Below, one piece after another: positions 14,693 to 24,804 of a DNA stretch of 38,295 nt. Numbering within the stretch: position 1 is the first letter of the stretch; the number at the start of each line of letters is the position of its first letter. Source of the stretch: Ferruginibacter sp. GTDB taxonomy: Bacteria; Bacteroidota; Bacteroidia; Chitinophagales; Chitinophagaceae. The stretch covers positions 1 to 38,295 of the forward strand of contig JANXVN010000002.1 in assembly GCA_025351645.1 (NCBI GenBank). Direction: 5' to 3'. Both the position numbers and the translations under genes were made by a program. The notes below the pieces were generated by a model that was not told the origin of the DNA, did not search any database, and saw only the letters and a program-made list of their open reading frames with translations.

Positions 14693-15790
14693 TCAGACAA
14701 AGTAGTTGACAGGGTTGGTTTTTACCCTTGTTTTTAGGACGGCAAAGTTAGGGAATTTTTCGCTCAAAACATCATATAAAAGCACGATGGTAAACTGTTC
14801 ACTTTCAAAGTGACCTATATCAGCAATAATTAGCTTTTCGTTGGCATCAAAAAACTCGTGGTATTTAACATCGCCGGTTATGTAACAATCTGCGCCAGCA
14901 GCTATTGCAGCACCAATTAAAAAACTTCCGGCACCGCCGCAAAGGGCAACTTTTTGTATAGGTTTATCCAATATTGGCGTGTGCCTAATTACGGTTAAAT
15001 GAAAGGCTTCTTTTATTTGTTGTAAAAAATTGGTTGCGGTTACTGGTAGAAGTAAATCTCCTATCAAGCCTGCTCCAATTGATGGGTGCTGGTTATCAAT
15101 TGTAAAAGTTTCATAAGCTGCTTCTTCGTACGGATGTGCTGCCAGTAAGGCTTTTAGTACTTTATTTTCTGCCCATGCCGGAAAGATAGTTTCCAGCCGT
15201 AACTCATTTTCCGTGTGCCTTGCGCCAATATTGCCTACAAAAGGCGTACTATTTTCGCCTGCTTTAAATGTTCCTTCGCCTTCAGCAGAAAAGCTGCATT
15301 CGGCATAATCGCCAATATGCCCTGCACCAGCAGCAAACAACGCTTCCCGTACTTTTTCGGCTTGATTAACTGGCACAAAAGTTACCAGTTTTTTAAGGAT
15401 GGCTTTTTTAGGCTGTAATACCTGCCTGTTAATCAAGCCCAATTTATCCGCCATTTTTCCGTTTACGCCACGTAAAACATTATCGAGGTTTGTATGGATG
15501 GCATAGATAGCAATATCCTTTTTTATGGCGGCAATGATGGTTTTTTCTACATAATTTTTACCGGTTATCTTTTTTAACCCGCCAAAAATGATGGGATGAT
15601 GGGCTACAATTAAGTTGCAGTTATTTTCAATGGCTTCCAGCACCACGTCTTCTGTAGCATCTAAAGCGGTGATGATGCCGGTACAATCCCAATTGGCATT
15701 GCCGGTTAATAAGCCTGCATTATCGTAACTTTCCTGTAAACTTGCAGGTGCGATGGTTTCTAAAAAAGACGTAATTTCCAATATTTTCAT
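14693..15790 (-). CDS. Nif3/YqfO-like dinuclear metal centre protein
   Basis: A 365-residue protein of the Nif3-like family, which forms toroidal hexamers with a dimetal site; the reaction is not firmly known, although GTP cyclohydrolase I type 2 is a common database label. Metal-ligand motifs are VAHHPIIFGG, IHTNLD and, near the C-terminus, ADIGHFESEQF. The middle carries the YqfO/CutA-like insertion (FVPVNQAEKVREALFAAGAG). The ATG at 15790 gives MKILEITSFLETIAPASLQ, the normal start; the open frame continues to 15919 but overlaps the divergent carboxypeptidase gene. It is likely co-transcribed with the zinc-ribbon gene. Confidence 0.93.
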   Translation of the reverse strand: MKILEITSFLETIAPASLQESYDNAGLLTGNANWDCTGIITALDATEDVVLEAIENNCNLIVAHHPIIFGGLKKITGKNYVEKTIIAAIKKDIAIYAIHTNLDNVLRGVNGKMADKLGLINRQVLQPKKAILKKLVTFVPVNQAEKVREALFAAGAGHIGDYAECSFSAEGEGTFKAGENSTPFVGNIGARHTENELRLETIFPAWAENKVLKALLAAHPYEEAAYETFTIDNQHPSIGAGLIGDLLLPVTATNFLQQIKEAFHLTVIRHTPILDKPIQKVALCGGAGSFLIGAAIAAGADCYITGDVKYHEFFDANEKLIIADIGHFESEQFTIVLLYDVLSEKFPNFAVLKTRVKTNPVNYFV

Positions 15791-15807
15791 TCCATAAAAA
15801 TTAAAAG

Positions 15808-17307
15808 ATGAGTGCTGCTGAATTATATGCAACCTATAAAACAAAGATGCAAAAAATAGCTGACGTAAAATACGCTTCGGCAGTTTTACAGTGGGACCAG
15901 GAAACGTACCTGCCACCAAAAGGCAACAATTTTAGGGGAAGGCAACTGGCAACACTAAGCGAAATAGCCCATGAGCAATTTACTGCAGAAGCAATGGGCG
16001 ACTTGTTGCATGAATTAAACAGCAAAGAAAATTTAAGTGCTTCGCAGAAAAAAAACGTAGCACTAAGTTTAGAGGATTATAACCGCAATAAAAAATTAAG
16101 CAGCAAATTTGTAAGGGAGCTCAGCGAATCGGTTACCACGGCGTATCACGCATGGGCAAAGGCCCGCAGCGAAAATTCGTTTGCCACTTTTCAGCAGCCG
16201 TTGCACCATCTTATCCAACTAAAAAAAAAAGAAGCAGATTTACTGGGGTACGAGCAGCACCCTTACAACGCATTGATGAACGAGTACGATAAAGGGCTTA
16301 CTGTGGCAACGGTAGATAACATCTTTACTAATTTAAAACCGCAGTTAGTAACCTTGCTGGAGGCGATTAAAAATAAGCCGCAGGTAGATAATAGTTTTCT
16401 TCACCAGCACTTTGATAAAGATGTACAATGGAAATTTGGTATTGAGTTGTTGAAACAGATTGGGTTTGATTTTGAAGCAGGAAGGCAGGATTTAAGCATC
16501 CATCCTTTTACCACCAACTTTAATAACCAGGATGTTAGGGTAACTACAAGGGTTGATGAAAACGATTTTGGCAACATGGCATGGAGCTGCATACACGAAG
16601 GCGGGCATGCGTTGTACGAGCAAGGCTTGCCCACGGAAGAATATGGCTTGCCGCTAAGCGAATACTGTAGTTTAAGCATCCACGAAAGCCAGAGCCGATT
16701 ATGGGAAAACTGCGTTGGGCGTGGGTTACCGTTTTGGCAGCACAATTTTCCCTTATTAAAAAAGATGTTCCCTCAACAATTTGAAGCTTTAACCGCCGAC
16801 ACATTTTATAAAAGCATCAACAAAGTGCAGCCATCATTAATACGCACCGAAGCGGATGAATTAACCTATCATTTCCACGTGATGATACGGTATGAGATTG
16901 AGAAAATGTTAATTGATGGAAGCATTACTACCAAAGACATCCCAGCTTATTGGAACCAAAATTACCAAAAATATTTAGGCGTTACTGTACCGGATGATAA
17001 GCGAGGATGCCTGCAGGATATCCACTGGAGCCATGGCAGTTTTGGCTATTTTGCTACATATAGTTTGGGCAGCATATATGGGGCGCAAATGTATGCATCC
17101 ATCAAAAAAGAAAATATAACTACGGAAGCATTGCTGGCTGCAGGTGATACAAAACCAGTGCTGGATTGGCTTAGAAAAAACGTACACCAATACGGACGGC
17201 TATATACTTCGGAGGAATTGTGCCATAAAATAACTGGTGAAACTTTAAGCTCTGCCTATTTTATTGAGTATGCAACTAAAAAATTTACCGACATTTATGC
17301 TTCTTAA
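15808..17307 (+). CDS. M32 family carboxypeptidase
   Basis: A 499-residue metallocarboxypeptidase of the Taq/Pfu carboxypeptidase family (M32), which removes C-terminal residues from peptides in the cytosol. The zinc motif HEGGH is at residues 263-267, and the third ligand Glu lies in IHESQSRLWEN (291-301). Other family blocks are the start of DELTYHFHVMIRYEIEKMLI and the C-terminal GSIYGAQMYA and RLYTSEELCHKITGE. There is no signal peptide. Its ATG lies only 17 bases from the divergent Nif3-like start, so the promoters must overlap the opposite coding regions. Confidence 0.95.
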   Translation: MSAAELYATYKTKMQKIADVKYASAVLQWDQETYLPPKGNNFRGRQLATLSEIAHEQFTAEAMGDLLHELNSKENLSASQKKNVALSLEDYNRNKKLSSKFVRELSESVTTAYHAWAKARSENSFATFQQPLHHLIQLKKKEADLLGYEQHPYNALMNEYDKGLTVATVDNIFTNLKPQLVTLLEAIKNKPQVDNSFLHQHFDKDVQWKFGIELLKQIGFDFEAGRQDLSIHPFTTNFNNQDVRVTTRVDENDFGNMAWSCIHEGGHALYEQGLPTEEYGLPLSEYCSLSIHESQSRLWENCVGRGLPFWQHNFPLLKKMFPQQFEALTADTFYKSINKVQPSLIRTEADELTYHFHVMIRYEIEKMLIDGSITTKDIPAYWNQNYQKYLGVTVPDDKRGCLQDIHWSHGSFGYFATYSLGSIYGAQMYASIKKENITTEALLAAGDTKPVLDWLRKNVHQYGRLYTSEELCHKITGETLSSAYFIEYATKKFTDIYAS

Positions 17308-17317
17308 AACTAAGTAT

Positions 17318-17791
17318 ATGACTACCACCAAATTTAAACTCGGTTTTGCTATTCTATTTATTGGCTCCATATTAATAGCCTCTTCATTTTGCAGTTGCAA
17401 AAAAATAGCGCTTTTAACTGGTGGGCAAAGTGCCCTGGAACAATATTTTGCGGATAATGTTTTAAACAGGAATTTTATAGTAGATTTTGCAAGCGACACC
17501 ACCGCAGACATCACCAGCAAATACACCGGCTATACATTCGTGCTGGCAAAAGATACTTCTTTTTACAGTGGGCCTATCACGGCTACAAGAAATAATATTA
17601 CTTATTCCGGTACCTGGCAGAGTAATAACGATTACAGTAAATTGATTATTAACCTAACTAAGCCTTCTACACCAGATGAGTTTATTTTTCTCAATAGGAT
17701 ATGGAAATTCACAAAAAAAGATACACCCATAATAAAATTAGCGCCCTGGGTAAATACTTCTCCCAAAGTGTTGTATATGAGACGTTTATAA
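17318..17791 (+). CDS. Small exported protein, possibly a lipoprotein
   Basis: A 157-residue hypothetical protein. The N-terminus TKFKLGFAILFIGSILIASSFCSCKK is described here in two parts: a basic start, then a hydrophobic helix ending in FCSCKK, which resembles a lipoprotein signal although the box is not canonical. The mature part contains YFADNVLNRNFIVDFASD, repeated Thr/Asp/Tyr strands and TYSGTWQSNNDYSKLIINL, suggesting a small beta-rich domain. The frame is open from 17264, inside the carboxypeptidase gene. The ATG at 17318 puts the signal sequence at the very start. No family is recognised. Confidence 0.7.
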   Translation: MTTTKFKLGFAILFIGSILIASSFCSCKKIALLTGGQSALEQYFADNVLNRNFIVDFASDTTADITSKYTGYTFVLAKDTSFYSGPITATRNNITYSGTWQSNNDYSKLIINLTKPSTPDEFIFLNRIWKFTKKDTPIIKLAPWVNTSPKVLYMRRL

Positions 17792-17928
17792 TCTGTGTTG
17801 TAATTAGTATACTTCTTTAGTTTGTTGTAGTTTTTTACAATTTTTATTTGTTTTTGGAGTTATAAGTAAAATTTGCTGGACAATCCAGTACGTTTAAAAT
17901 TCATATAATCCAAAAGCAAAATATCACT

Positions 17929-20900
17929 ATGATAGCCAGAATTGCAACCAAGGCAACCTGTCTGTTATTATTAACAATGCTCAGCTTTGTTGCCAAGGCA
18001 CAGCTGGCTGCTGATTTTACAGCTAATAATACCAGCGGGTGTACTCCACAAGTGATACGTTTTACAGATACCTCCCCAGGCACGCCCACTCAATGGAAGT
18101 GGGATTTAGGCAATGGCACCATCTCTTTTCTACAAAACCCCTCTGTTACCTATTTTAACCCTGGCCAATACACCGTTAGATTAATAATTTTTAAAGGCAG
18201 CGCCTCAGATACCATTATTAAAGTTAATTATATTAATATATTTGCAAAGCCTGTTATTAAGTTTACAAGTACTGCTGCTACGGGCTGTTTTCCATTACCG
18301 GTGCAGTTTGCAGACCAGAGTACCGCAGGCACAGGCACTATCGCCACCTGGAAGTGGGATTTTGGGGATGGCACTTTTTCTGCTTTGCAAAACCCTGCAC
18401 ATACCTATTCCACTTCAGGAAATTACAATGTAACGCTTCAAATAAAAAACAATAATGGCTGTGTAACAACACTTTCTAAACCAGGCTACGTAAACATTAG
18501 CGCAGGGGTTAAAGCAGGCTTCAGCAGTACAGTACCTAACAATTGCAGCATACCGGCCAACATCGATTTTACTAATTCATCATCTGGTACTAGCGCCCTC
18601 ACCTACCAATGGCAGTTTGGCGATGGCGGTACTTCTACCCAAACAAACCCATCGCACATATATACGGCACTGGGTAGTTATAGTGTAACCCTAATAGCAA
18701 CCAATGCAAATGGCTGTACGGATACTATTGCAAAAAACAATACGGTAGTTGTAGGAAAAGTAAAGGCCGCTTTTACCGTTTCCGACACTGTATGTACAAA
18801 ACAGCCAGTGATAATAAACAATACTTCTGCTCCTTCGCCTTTATTTAACAACTGGTCTTTTGGCGATGGCACATTTGCCACTACAGCCAACGCTATAAAA
18901 ACTTATGCGGCGGCAGGCACTTATCAAATAAAGCTTGTTGCTAATTTTGGTTCCTGCGGCGATTCCATAATAAAAAAGATTGTTGTAATGCCAAAGCCAA
19001 CTGCAGCATTTACTTCTGCAGATACGGTGGCTTGCAGTGCGCCTTTAAAAGTTAATTTCAACAATAAATCAACCAACGAAGTAAGCTGGTCGTGGAATTT
19101 TGGAGATGGTGGTACCTCTACCTGGCAAACACCGTCGCATGTGTATAACAGCACCGGCAACTACACGGTACAACTAATTGTTGCTAACGCAAATGGCTGT
19201 ACAGATACCATCAGCAAAACAAATTTTATAAAAATACAGCCACCAAAAGTATTGCTGGCCGATTTGCCGGATAGTGGCTGTGTGCCATTTACAAAAAGCT
19301 TTGGCAGCTCGTTAAACCCCAGCGACCCTATAGTAAGTTATTTATGGAATTTCGGAGATGGCGCTACCGCTACTTCCGCAACCCCAATGCATACCTATAA
19401 TACTGCAGGCGCCTTTACAATTACGCTTATTGTTACAACAGCAGGCGGTTGCACGGATACTATTATAAAGCCCAGAGGCATTATAACCAGTATTAAGCCA
19501 GTAGCCAATTTTACCGCAACACCCAGAAATACCTGTGCAACGATAGGCGTTACCTTTTCGGATATTTCCACCGGCACCGTTACGCACTGGCTATGGGATT
19601 TTGGGGATGGGTTCACATCTACCCTGCAAAACCCAACACACATATACTCCGATACCGGCATATTTACCGTACAGCTTATTATTGGCAATGGTGGCTGTTC
19701 CGATACGGTTAAACGTATTAATTACATTCACATTTCGGCACCTATTGCAAGGTTTAACGCAAATATGGATTGCAAAAAACCTTACGACAGGATATTTCAG
19801 GATATGTCGATTGGCGCTGACGAATGGTATTGGGATTTTGGGGATGGCGCAACATCTACTTTAAAAAACCCTGTACATACCTATGCGTTGAAAGGCACTT
19901 ACCAGGTAAGCCTTAGGGTAATTAACTACCTTACCGGCTGCTCTTTTACTATCATAAACCCCGTTAATATAGTAGCTGTAAAAGCGGCTTTTGAAATGTC
20001 AGACAGCGTTATTTGCAAAGGCAAGATTATCAACTTTACAACCGGCCTAAGTACTGCCGAGGTTACCGCTTTTTATTGGAATTTTGGGGATGGCACTTCA
20101 GCCAGGGTTACTACTAACTCAACAACGCACCTTTATACTATTGCCGGTAATTATACCGTGCGCCTGATAACTACCGATATTTTGAATTGCCAGGATACGA
20201 TTTCTAAGCCAACAAGCATCCGTGTTAACGGGCCGGTAGCTAAATTTATGCCATCTGTAGCAGGCAGTTGCCTTAATAACGCCATTACATTTACTGATTT
20301 TTCGGCTGATGATGGGCTGAACCCAATAAAAAAATATGCATGGAACTATGGTGATAGCAGTACAGAAACGTTAGTAGCAGCGCCCTTTAAACATACCTAT
20401 TCAGTTGCAGGCGCTTATGCAGTTTCATTGGTTATAACAGATTCTATTGGCTGCGCAGATAGTTTTAAGCTTGTTACGCCATTAATAATATCTAAGCCCA
20501 TAGCAAAATTTTTTACTGCCGATACAATTACCTGCCCCAGCAAGCCAGTGAAATTTACTAACCAGTCAACCGGGCCTAACCTTACCTATTTATGGCGCTT
20601 TGGAGATGGCACCACATCTACCTTAGAGGCTCCCGTACATACTTACAATATTGATGGCATGTACAGTGTAACGCTTTTTATAAATGATAAATATGGTTGT
20701 ACAGATAGCCTGCATAAAACAAATTATGTAACCATTGTAACACCCAAAGCAAATTTTTTAATGAGCGATTCTATAAGCGCATGCCCGCCATTGATTGTAA
20801 AGTTTACCAACCAATCTTCTAATGCCGTTACAATAAATTGGGATTTTGGAGATGGCACATCAACAGCTTTTGACAACCCATCGCACTTTTACAATTACCC

Positions 20901-22728
20901 AGGCAGTTATGTGGTAACGCTTACCATTGAAGGCCCCGGCGGTTGCAGCAGCGTACAGCAAAGGACTGTTGCTATAAAAGGCCCTACAGGTACTTTTACT
21001 TATACCCCTTTAATTGGCTGTGTGCCCATGCTTAACCACTTTACAGCAGTTACTTCAAAAATAACATCTATCATTTGGGATTTTAACGATGGCGCTACAA
21101 TAGATACTACAGGCTTAATAATCAGCCATGAATACTCATTTGCAGGATCTTACCTGCCCAAAATTATTTTAACAGATAAAGATGGTTGCCACGTGCCGAT
21201 AAAAGGTTTGGATACCATTGTAGTAAATGGCGTAACCGCTACCTTTAGTTTTTTTACAAAACCATTGTGTGATGCTGGTTCGGTAAGCTTTAAAGACTCG
21301 TCTTTTAGCAACGACCTAATTACTGATTATAGCTGGGCAACGGGCGATGGCGCAAATACAACAGACCAAAACCCAACTTATTATTACCCACATACCGGGC
21401 TCTATTACCCTTCTTTGGTAGTGACTACTTTGCATGGCTGCAAAGATTCTGTATCATCGGCGGTACCGGTAAAAATTGTGGCTTCGCCGCATATAGATTT
21501 TAGTACTACCGCTAACGGGTGTACGCCATTAACGATGGTTTTGAAAGGGCTGGTTGCTATTGCTGACACGTCTTCCCTTACCTGGCAATGGAACTTAGGA
21601 AATAGCCGGTCTTCAACCCAACAAAACCCTGAAGCGCAAATTTATACAATAGCAGGCGTGTATGATATCTCGCTGCTGGCAACAAACAGTAACGGCTGCA
21701 AGGATAGCGTCACAAAAAATATTGAAGCCTACCTTATACCAACTGTAAGTGCAGGAAAAGATTCTTTTATATGCCAGCGGCGGGGCATAAATTTATTGTC
21801 AACCGGTGCGGTTTCTTATAACTGGAGCCCGGCGGCAGGCCTTAGCTGCGTTACCTGCGCCAACCCGGTAGCCATGCCAGATTCTTTAACAAACTACACT
21901 GTAAAAGGTACTAGCATACATGGCTGTACCGCAAAAAATACGGTAAAAATACAGGTCAAATATCCATTCAAAATACGGTATGGCACTTCTGATACCTTAT
22001 GTAAGGGCCAAACAAAAAGACTATTTGTATCTGGCGCCGCCACCTATATATGGGCACCAGCCACTGGCTTAAACAGCAGTACGTCCACAACACCCGTAGC
22101 TACGCCGGATGTTACTACAAATTACATGGTGGTTGGTAAAGATGATAAAGGATGCTTTGCTGATACTGGGCAGGTGTTTTTAAAAGTGTACCCGATACCA
22201 GTAGTAGATGCAGGGGCGGATAAAACAATAAATATCGGGCAGGCATACGACCTTATGCCAACAATATCGGCCGACGTAACAGAAGTATTATGGACGCCAA
22301 CAACCGGTATTTTTCGAAGCAGCTTCCCGGGCATTACCATAAAGCCTAACACCACTACCGATTATACAGTAAATGTAAAAAATGCCGGTGGCTGTACATC
22401 GCAGGATAGGGTTACTGTTTTTGTTATATGCGATGGCACTAATGTATTTATCCCGAACACTTTTTCGCCTAATGGCGATGGTGCCAACGATATATTTTAC
22501 CCAAGAGGGTCAGGGCTTTTTAAAATAAAATCGTTACGCATCTTTAACCGTTGGGGCGAAGTAGTTTTTGAAAAAAGCAGCTTTAATGCTAATGATGCAA
22601 GTGCAGGCTGGGATGGCACATTTAAAGGTGGAAAATTAAACCCTGACGTATACGTGTACACCATAGAAATTATATGTAACAATAATAGCTTACTGGTGTA
22701 TAAAGGAAATATAGCATTGATACAGTAA
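17929..22728 (+). CDS. Giant PKD-repeat surface protein with CHU_C (T9SS type B) C-terminus
   Basis: A 1,599-residue secreted protein. A signal peptide occupies about residues 1-25, ending AKA before QLAADF. About 15 PKD repeats follow, recognisable by repeated WxFGDGxxS, NPxHxY and YxVxLxxxxxxGC motifs. Then come three related Ig-like repeats with the pattern xYxWxPxxGL and TTNYxVxG. The C-terminus (about 1505-1599) is the gliding-motility-associated CHU_C domain, with IPNTFSPNGDGANDIF, LRIFNRWGEVVFE and GWDGTFKG. This domain directs type IX secretion and surface attachment. PKD arrays commonly bind glycans or proteins; no catalytic domain is present, so it is probably an adhesin or structural protein. 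The PorP/SprF gene follows. Confidence 0.93.
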   Translation: MIARIATKATCLLLLTMLSFVAKAQLAADFTANNTSGCTPQVIRFTDTSPGTPTQWKWDLGNGTISFLQNPSVTYFNPGQYTVRLIIFKGSASDTIIKVNYINIFAKPVIKFTSTAATGCFPLPVQFADQSTAGTGTIATWKWDFGDGTFSALQNPAHTYSTSGNYNVTLQIKNNNGCVTTLSKPGYVNISAGVKAGFSSTVPNNCSIPANIDFTNSSSGTSALTYQWQFGDGGTSTQTNPSHIYTALGSYSVTLIATNANGCTDTIAKNNTVVVGKVKAAFTVSDTVCTKQPVIINNTSAPSPLFNNWSFGDGTFATTANAIKTYAAAGTYQIKLVANFGSCGDSIIKKIVVMPKPTAAFTSADTVACSAPLKVNFNNKSTNEVSWSWNFGDGGTSTWQTPSHVYNSTGNYTVQLIVANANGCTDTISKTNFIKIQPPKVLLADLPDSGCVPFTKSFGSSLNPSDPIVSYLWNFGDGATATSATPMHTYNTAGAFTITLIVTTAGGCTDTIIKPRGIITSIKPVANFTATPRNTCATIGVTFSDISTGTVTHWLWDFGDGFTSTLQNPTHIYSDTGIFTVQLIIGNGGCSDTVKRINYIHISAPIARFNANMDCKKPYDRIFQDMSIGADEWYWDFGDGATSTLKNPVHTYALKGTYQVSLRVINYLTGCSFTIINPVNIVAVKAAFEMSDSVICKGKIINFTTGLSTAEVTAFYWNFGDGTSARVTTNSTTHLYTIAGNYTVRLITTDILNCQDTISKPTSIRVNGPVAKFMPSVAGSCLNNAITFTDFSADDGLNPIKKYAWNYGDSSTETLVAAPFKHTYSVAGAYAVSLVITDSIGCADSFKLVTPLIISKPIAKFFTADTITCPSKPVKFTNQSTGPNLTYLWRFGDGTTSTLEAPVHTYNIDGMYSVTLFINDKYGCTDSLHKTNYVTIVTPKANFLMSDSISACPPLIVKFTNQSSNAVTINWDFGDGTSTAFDNPSHFYNYPGSYVVTLTIEGPGGCSSVQQRTVAIKGPTGTFTYTPLIGCVPMLNHFTAVTSKITSIIWDFNDGATIDTTGLIISHEYSFAGSYLPKIILTDKDGCHVPIKGLDTIVVNGVTATFSFFTKPLCDAGSVSFKDSSFSNDLITDYSWATGDGANTTDQNPTYYYPHTGLYYPSLVVTTLHGCKDSVSSAVPVKIVASPHIDFSTTANGCTPLTMVLKGLVAIADTSSLTWQWNLGNSRSSTQQNPEAQIYTIAGVYDISLLATNSNGCKDSVTKNIEAYLIPTVSAGKDSFICQRRGINLLSTGAVSYNWSPAAGLSCVTCANPVAMPDSLTNYTVKGTSIHGCTAKNTVKIQVKYPFKIRYGTSDTLCKGQTKRLFVSGAATYIWAPATGLNSSTSTTPVATPDVTTNYMVVGKDDKGCFADTGQVFLKVYPIPVVDAGADKTINIGQAYDLMPTISADVTEVLWTPTTGIFRSSFPGITIKPNTTTDYTVNVKNAGGCTSQDRVTVFVICDGTNVFIPNTFSPNGDGANDIFYPRGSGLFKIKSLRIFNRWGEVVFEKSSFNANDASAGWDGTFKGGKLNPDVYVYTIEIICNNNSLLVYKGNIALIQ

Positions 22729-23097
22729 GAAAAAGGTGAGCTTAAACTTTTAAAAAAATGGCAAATAATGCATTCAGTAAATAAAAAAATTTATTTATTG
22801 CAAGCACCTACAACACTAATAAAATGGTGTATAATTTACAGCATTTTTTTAGGTTTTTTTTCAATTGCAAAGGAATAGCATAACTAGGGTTAATTATAAA
22901 AAGATTAATTATCAGATAATTTACCTACTGGATTAGGCCTACCATTTTTTAATGATTTTTGTTATGAGGCATCATAAATAACAATTAAATAAATCTGAAA
23001 TTTAACCAATTTATTTAACTTAATCGATACTAAAGCAGCCATTTAAACGTTTATTAAAAGCATTCAATAGTTACCTAAGAAACCTAAATTTTATCCC
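22729..23097. other. AT-rich gap between the PKD gene and the PorP/SprF gene
   Basis: About 370 bases with no credible gene, no clear hairpin terminator and no TAnnTTTG promoter that I could identify. Despite the gap, the two flanking genes are a commonly paired set. Confidence 0.5.
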
Positions 23098-24132
23098 ATG
23101 AAAAATGATGTACACATTACATTGTGTTGCATATTTTTACTTCTCTTCACCATGCAGGCAAAGTCGCAGGATATTCATTTTTCCCAGTATTTTGAAGCAC
23201 CACTTTTACGTAACCCGGCATTGGCAGGCCTTTTTGCCGGAGATGTGCGTATACAGGCAGTCTATCGTACACAATGGCAAAGCATCACTATCCCATATCA
23301 AACAGTTTCTTTAAATGCGGAATATAAATTGCCTATTGGCAAAAGCGAAGATTTTATAACCATCGGCGGACAAATTTTATATGACAAAGCTGGCTCTATA
23401 GCATTAACTGCCACGCATGTGCTGCCAACCCTAAACTACCACAAATCACTTAGCGATGTAAGGAGCATGTACCTGTCTTTAGGCTTTATGGGCGGGCTGG
23501 TACAACGCAGGCTAGACCGCAGCAAGATAACTACCAACAGCCAGTTTGATGGTACCAATTATAATGAGGGGCTTGGTAATGGAGAAACATTTTCCAAAAG
23601 CGCTTACAGCTATTTTGATGGCACCGCAGGCATGAGCTTTAATACACAGATTGGCGAAAATACAGATGATAATATGTACGTTGGCGCAGCTTATCACCAC
23701 TTTAATAAAGCACCAAAAATTTCATTTTATGGTACTGCTAATTTAGAGATGGTACCTAAATGGGTTTTCTCTGGCGGCGTAAGAAAAAGTATTGCTGATG
23801 ATGCTTATGTTACGGTTGAAGCAGACTACAGTAAGCAAGGTGCTTCTACAGAAATATTAGGCAGCGTTATGTACAGCTATAAATTAGATGATGCGGATGC
23901 GCCTAAGTACCTTATACATGGCGGTGCGGTTTTACGCTGGCAGGATGCGCTGGTGCCGGTAGGCAAATTAGAAGTAAAGCCATTATCGATATCTTTAAGT
24001 TATGATGTGAATCTTTCAAAATTAGCCTCTGCAAGTACGGGCAGGGGAGGTTTTGAATTAGGCATCTCTTACCAAAAATACCTTAATAAAGATAATAGCA
24101 GCAGGGAGGCTATACGTTGTCCGAGGTTTTAA
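23098..24132 (+). CDS. PorP/SprF family type IX secretion membrane protein
   Basis: A 344-residue outer-membrane beta-barrel protein of the PorP/SprF family. The signal peptide ends near QAKSQ, followed by the family hallmark DIHFSQYFEAPLLRNPALAG. Alternating hydrophobic strands and Gly/Tyr-rich turns continue to the C-terminus, with MYLSLGFMGGLVQRRLDRS and MYVGAAYHHFNKAP typical of the barrel. Members are encoded next to CHU_C proteins and are thought to help anchor or secrete that specific partner through the T9SS, as known for SprF with the SprB adhesin. Here the partner is inferred to be the 1,599-residue PKD protein upstream. Confidence 0.95.
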   Translation: MKNDVHITLCCIFLLLFTMQAKSQDIHFSQYFEAPLLRNPALAGLFAGDVRIQAVYRTQWQSITIPYQTVSLNAEYKLPIGKSEDFITIGGQILYDKAGSIALTATHVLPTLNYHKSLSDVRSMYLSLGFMGGLVQRRLDRSKITTNSQFDGTNYNEGLGNGETFSKSAYSYFDGTAGMSFNTQIGENTDDNMYVGAAYHHFNKAPKISFYGTANLEMVPKWVFSGGVRKSIADDAYVTVEADYSKQGASTEILGSVMYSYKLDDADAPKYLIHGGAVLRWQDALVPVGKLEVKPLSISLSYDVNLSKLASASTGRGGFELGISYQKYLNKDNSSREAIRCPRF

Positions 24133-24236
24133 AAAAAATTAAATAATTATTTTTTGCTTAGTAAGCACAACCAATAAAAATATTTTGCCAGCCAATTAAG
24201 ACCTTTTGTTTTTATGGATTGTTTGGATAACAAGAG

Positions 24237-24258
24237 CCCCCTTTTTAGGGGGTTTTTT
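24237..24258 (+). terminator. Terminator downstream of the PorP/SprF gene
   Basis: CCCCCT-TTTT-AGGGGG forms a six-pair GC-rich stem and is followed directly by TTTTTT. It lies about 105 bases past the stop codon at 24132. Confidence 0.85.
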
Positions 24259-24295
24259 GTTTAAGTTAGGAATTAGTTATAATCATAGTTATGAG

Positions 24296-24517
24296 TTATG
24301 AGTTCTTTCGGGTCTCAGGGTATGCATAATACTGTAAGCTTTTTCTTTGGAGGACTGTAGATGGGTTGAAACAATTTATTTTAAATTGCTTGCGTTGAGA
24401 TGCGGTCAATTCCGTCTCTACCACAAGGTAAATAGAAGTATCAAAATTGTTACGGCGTTCGAAAGACAATTTGTTGTTTCTATCAAAAGATACACCAGCA
24501 AGGATTGTAAGGATCAT
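24296..24517 (-). CDS. Doubtful small open frame
   Basis: A 73-codon frame, beginning MILTILAGVSFDRNNKLSFE and ending YYAYPETRKNS, with no opposing gene. Composition is protein-like but no family is recognised. It could be a remnant of a larger gene. The rest of 24133-24804 holds the terminators on each side and otherwise no recognisable feature. Confidence 0.2.
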   Translation of the reverse strand: MILTILAGVSFDRNNKLSFERRNNFDTSIYLVVETELTASQRKQFKINCFNPSTVLQRKSLQYYAYPETRKNS

Positions 24518-24747
24518 CTATTTTAAACGATATGGCTACATATGTTTAGTTATCTTTTAAAAACAATGATTTTAAAAGATAATTTTCGTTTTAAGGCTGA
24601 CAACAATATGCTGTAATATAAAATACGCCCAATAGCTTTTTGGCAATATCGGCATAACAAATACAGGAGGCTATTACCTGCTTATTAAATACTGCTTTTC
24701 TTTTTTATGCAGGGTAAAAATTAACTGGAAATAATTCAATATATCCC

Positions 24748-24787
24748 AAAAAAATGGGGCTGGTAGATTGTACCGCAGCCCCATTTT
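24748..24787 (-). terminator. Terminator of the T9SS type A cargo gene
   Basis: AAAATGGGGCTG at 24751-24762 pairs exactly with CAGCCCCATTTT at 24776-24787 (12 pairs). On the minus strand the stem is followed by a run of T. It lies 17 bases beyond the stop at 24805. Confidence 0.85.
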
Positions 24788-24804
24788 AAAAATTTATTTG
24801 TTTA

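Noticed and set aside
24296..24517. Firm gene call for the 73-codon frame
   Set aside because: There is no recognisable domain, promoter or operon context; kept only as a low-confidence entry.
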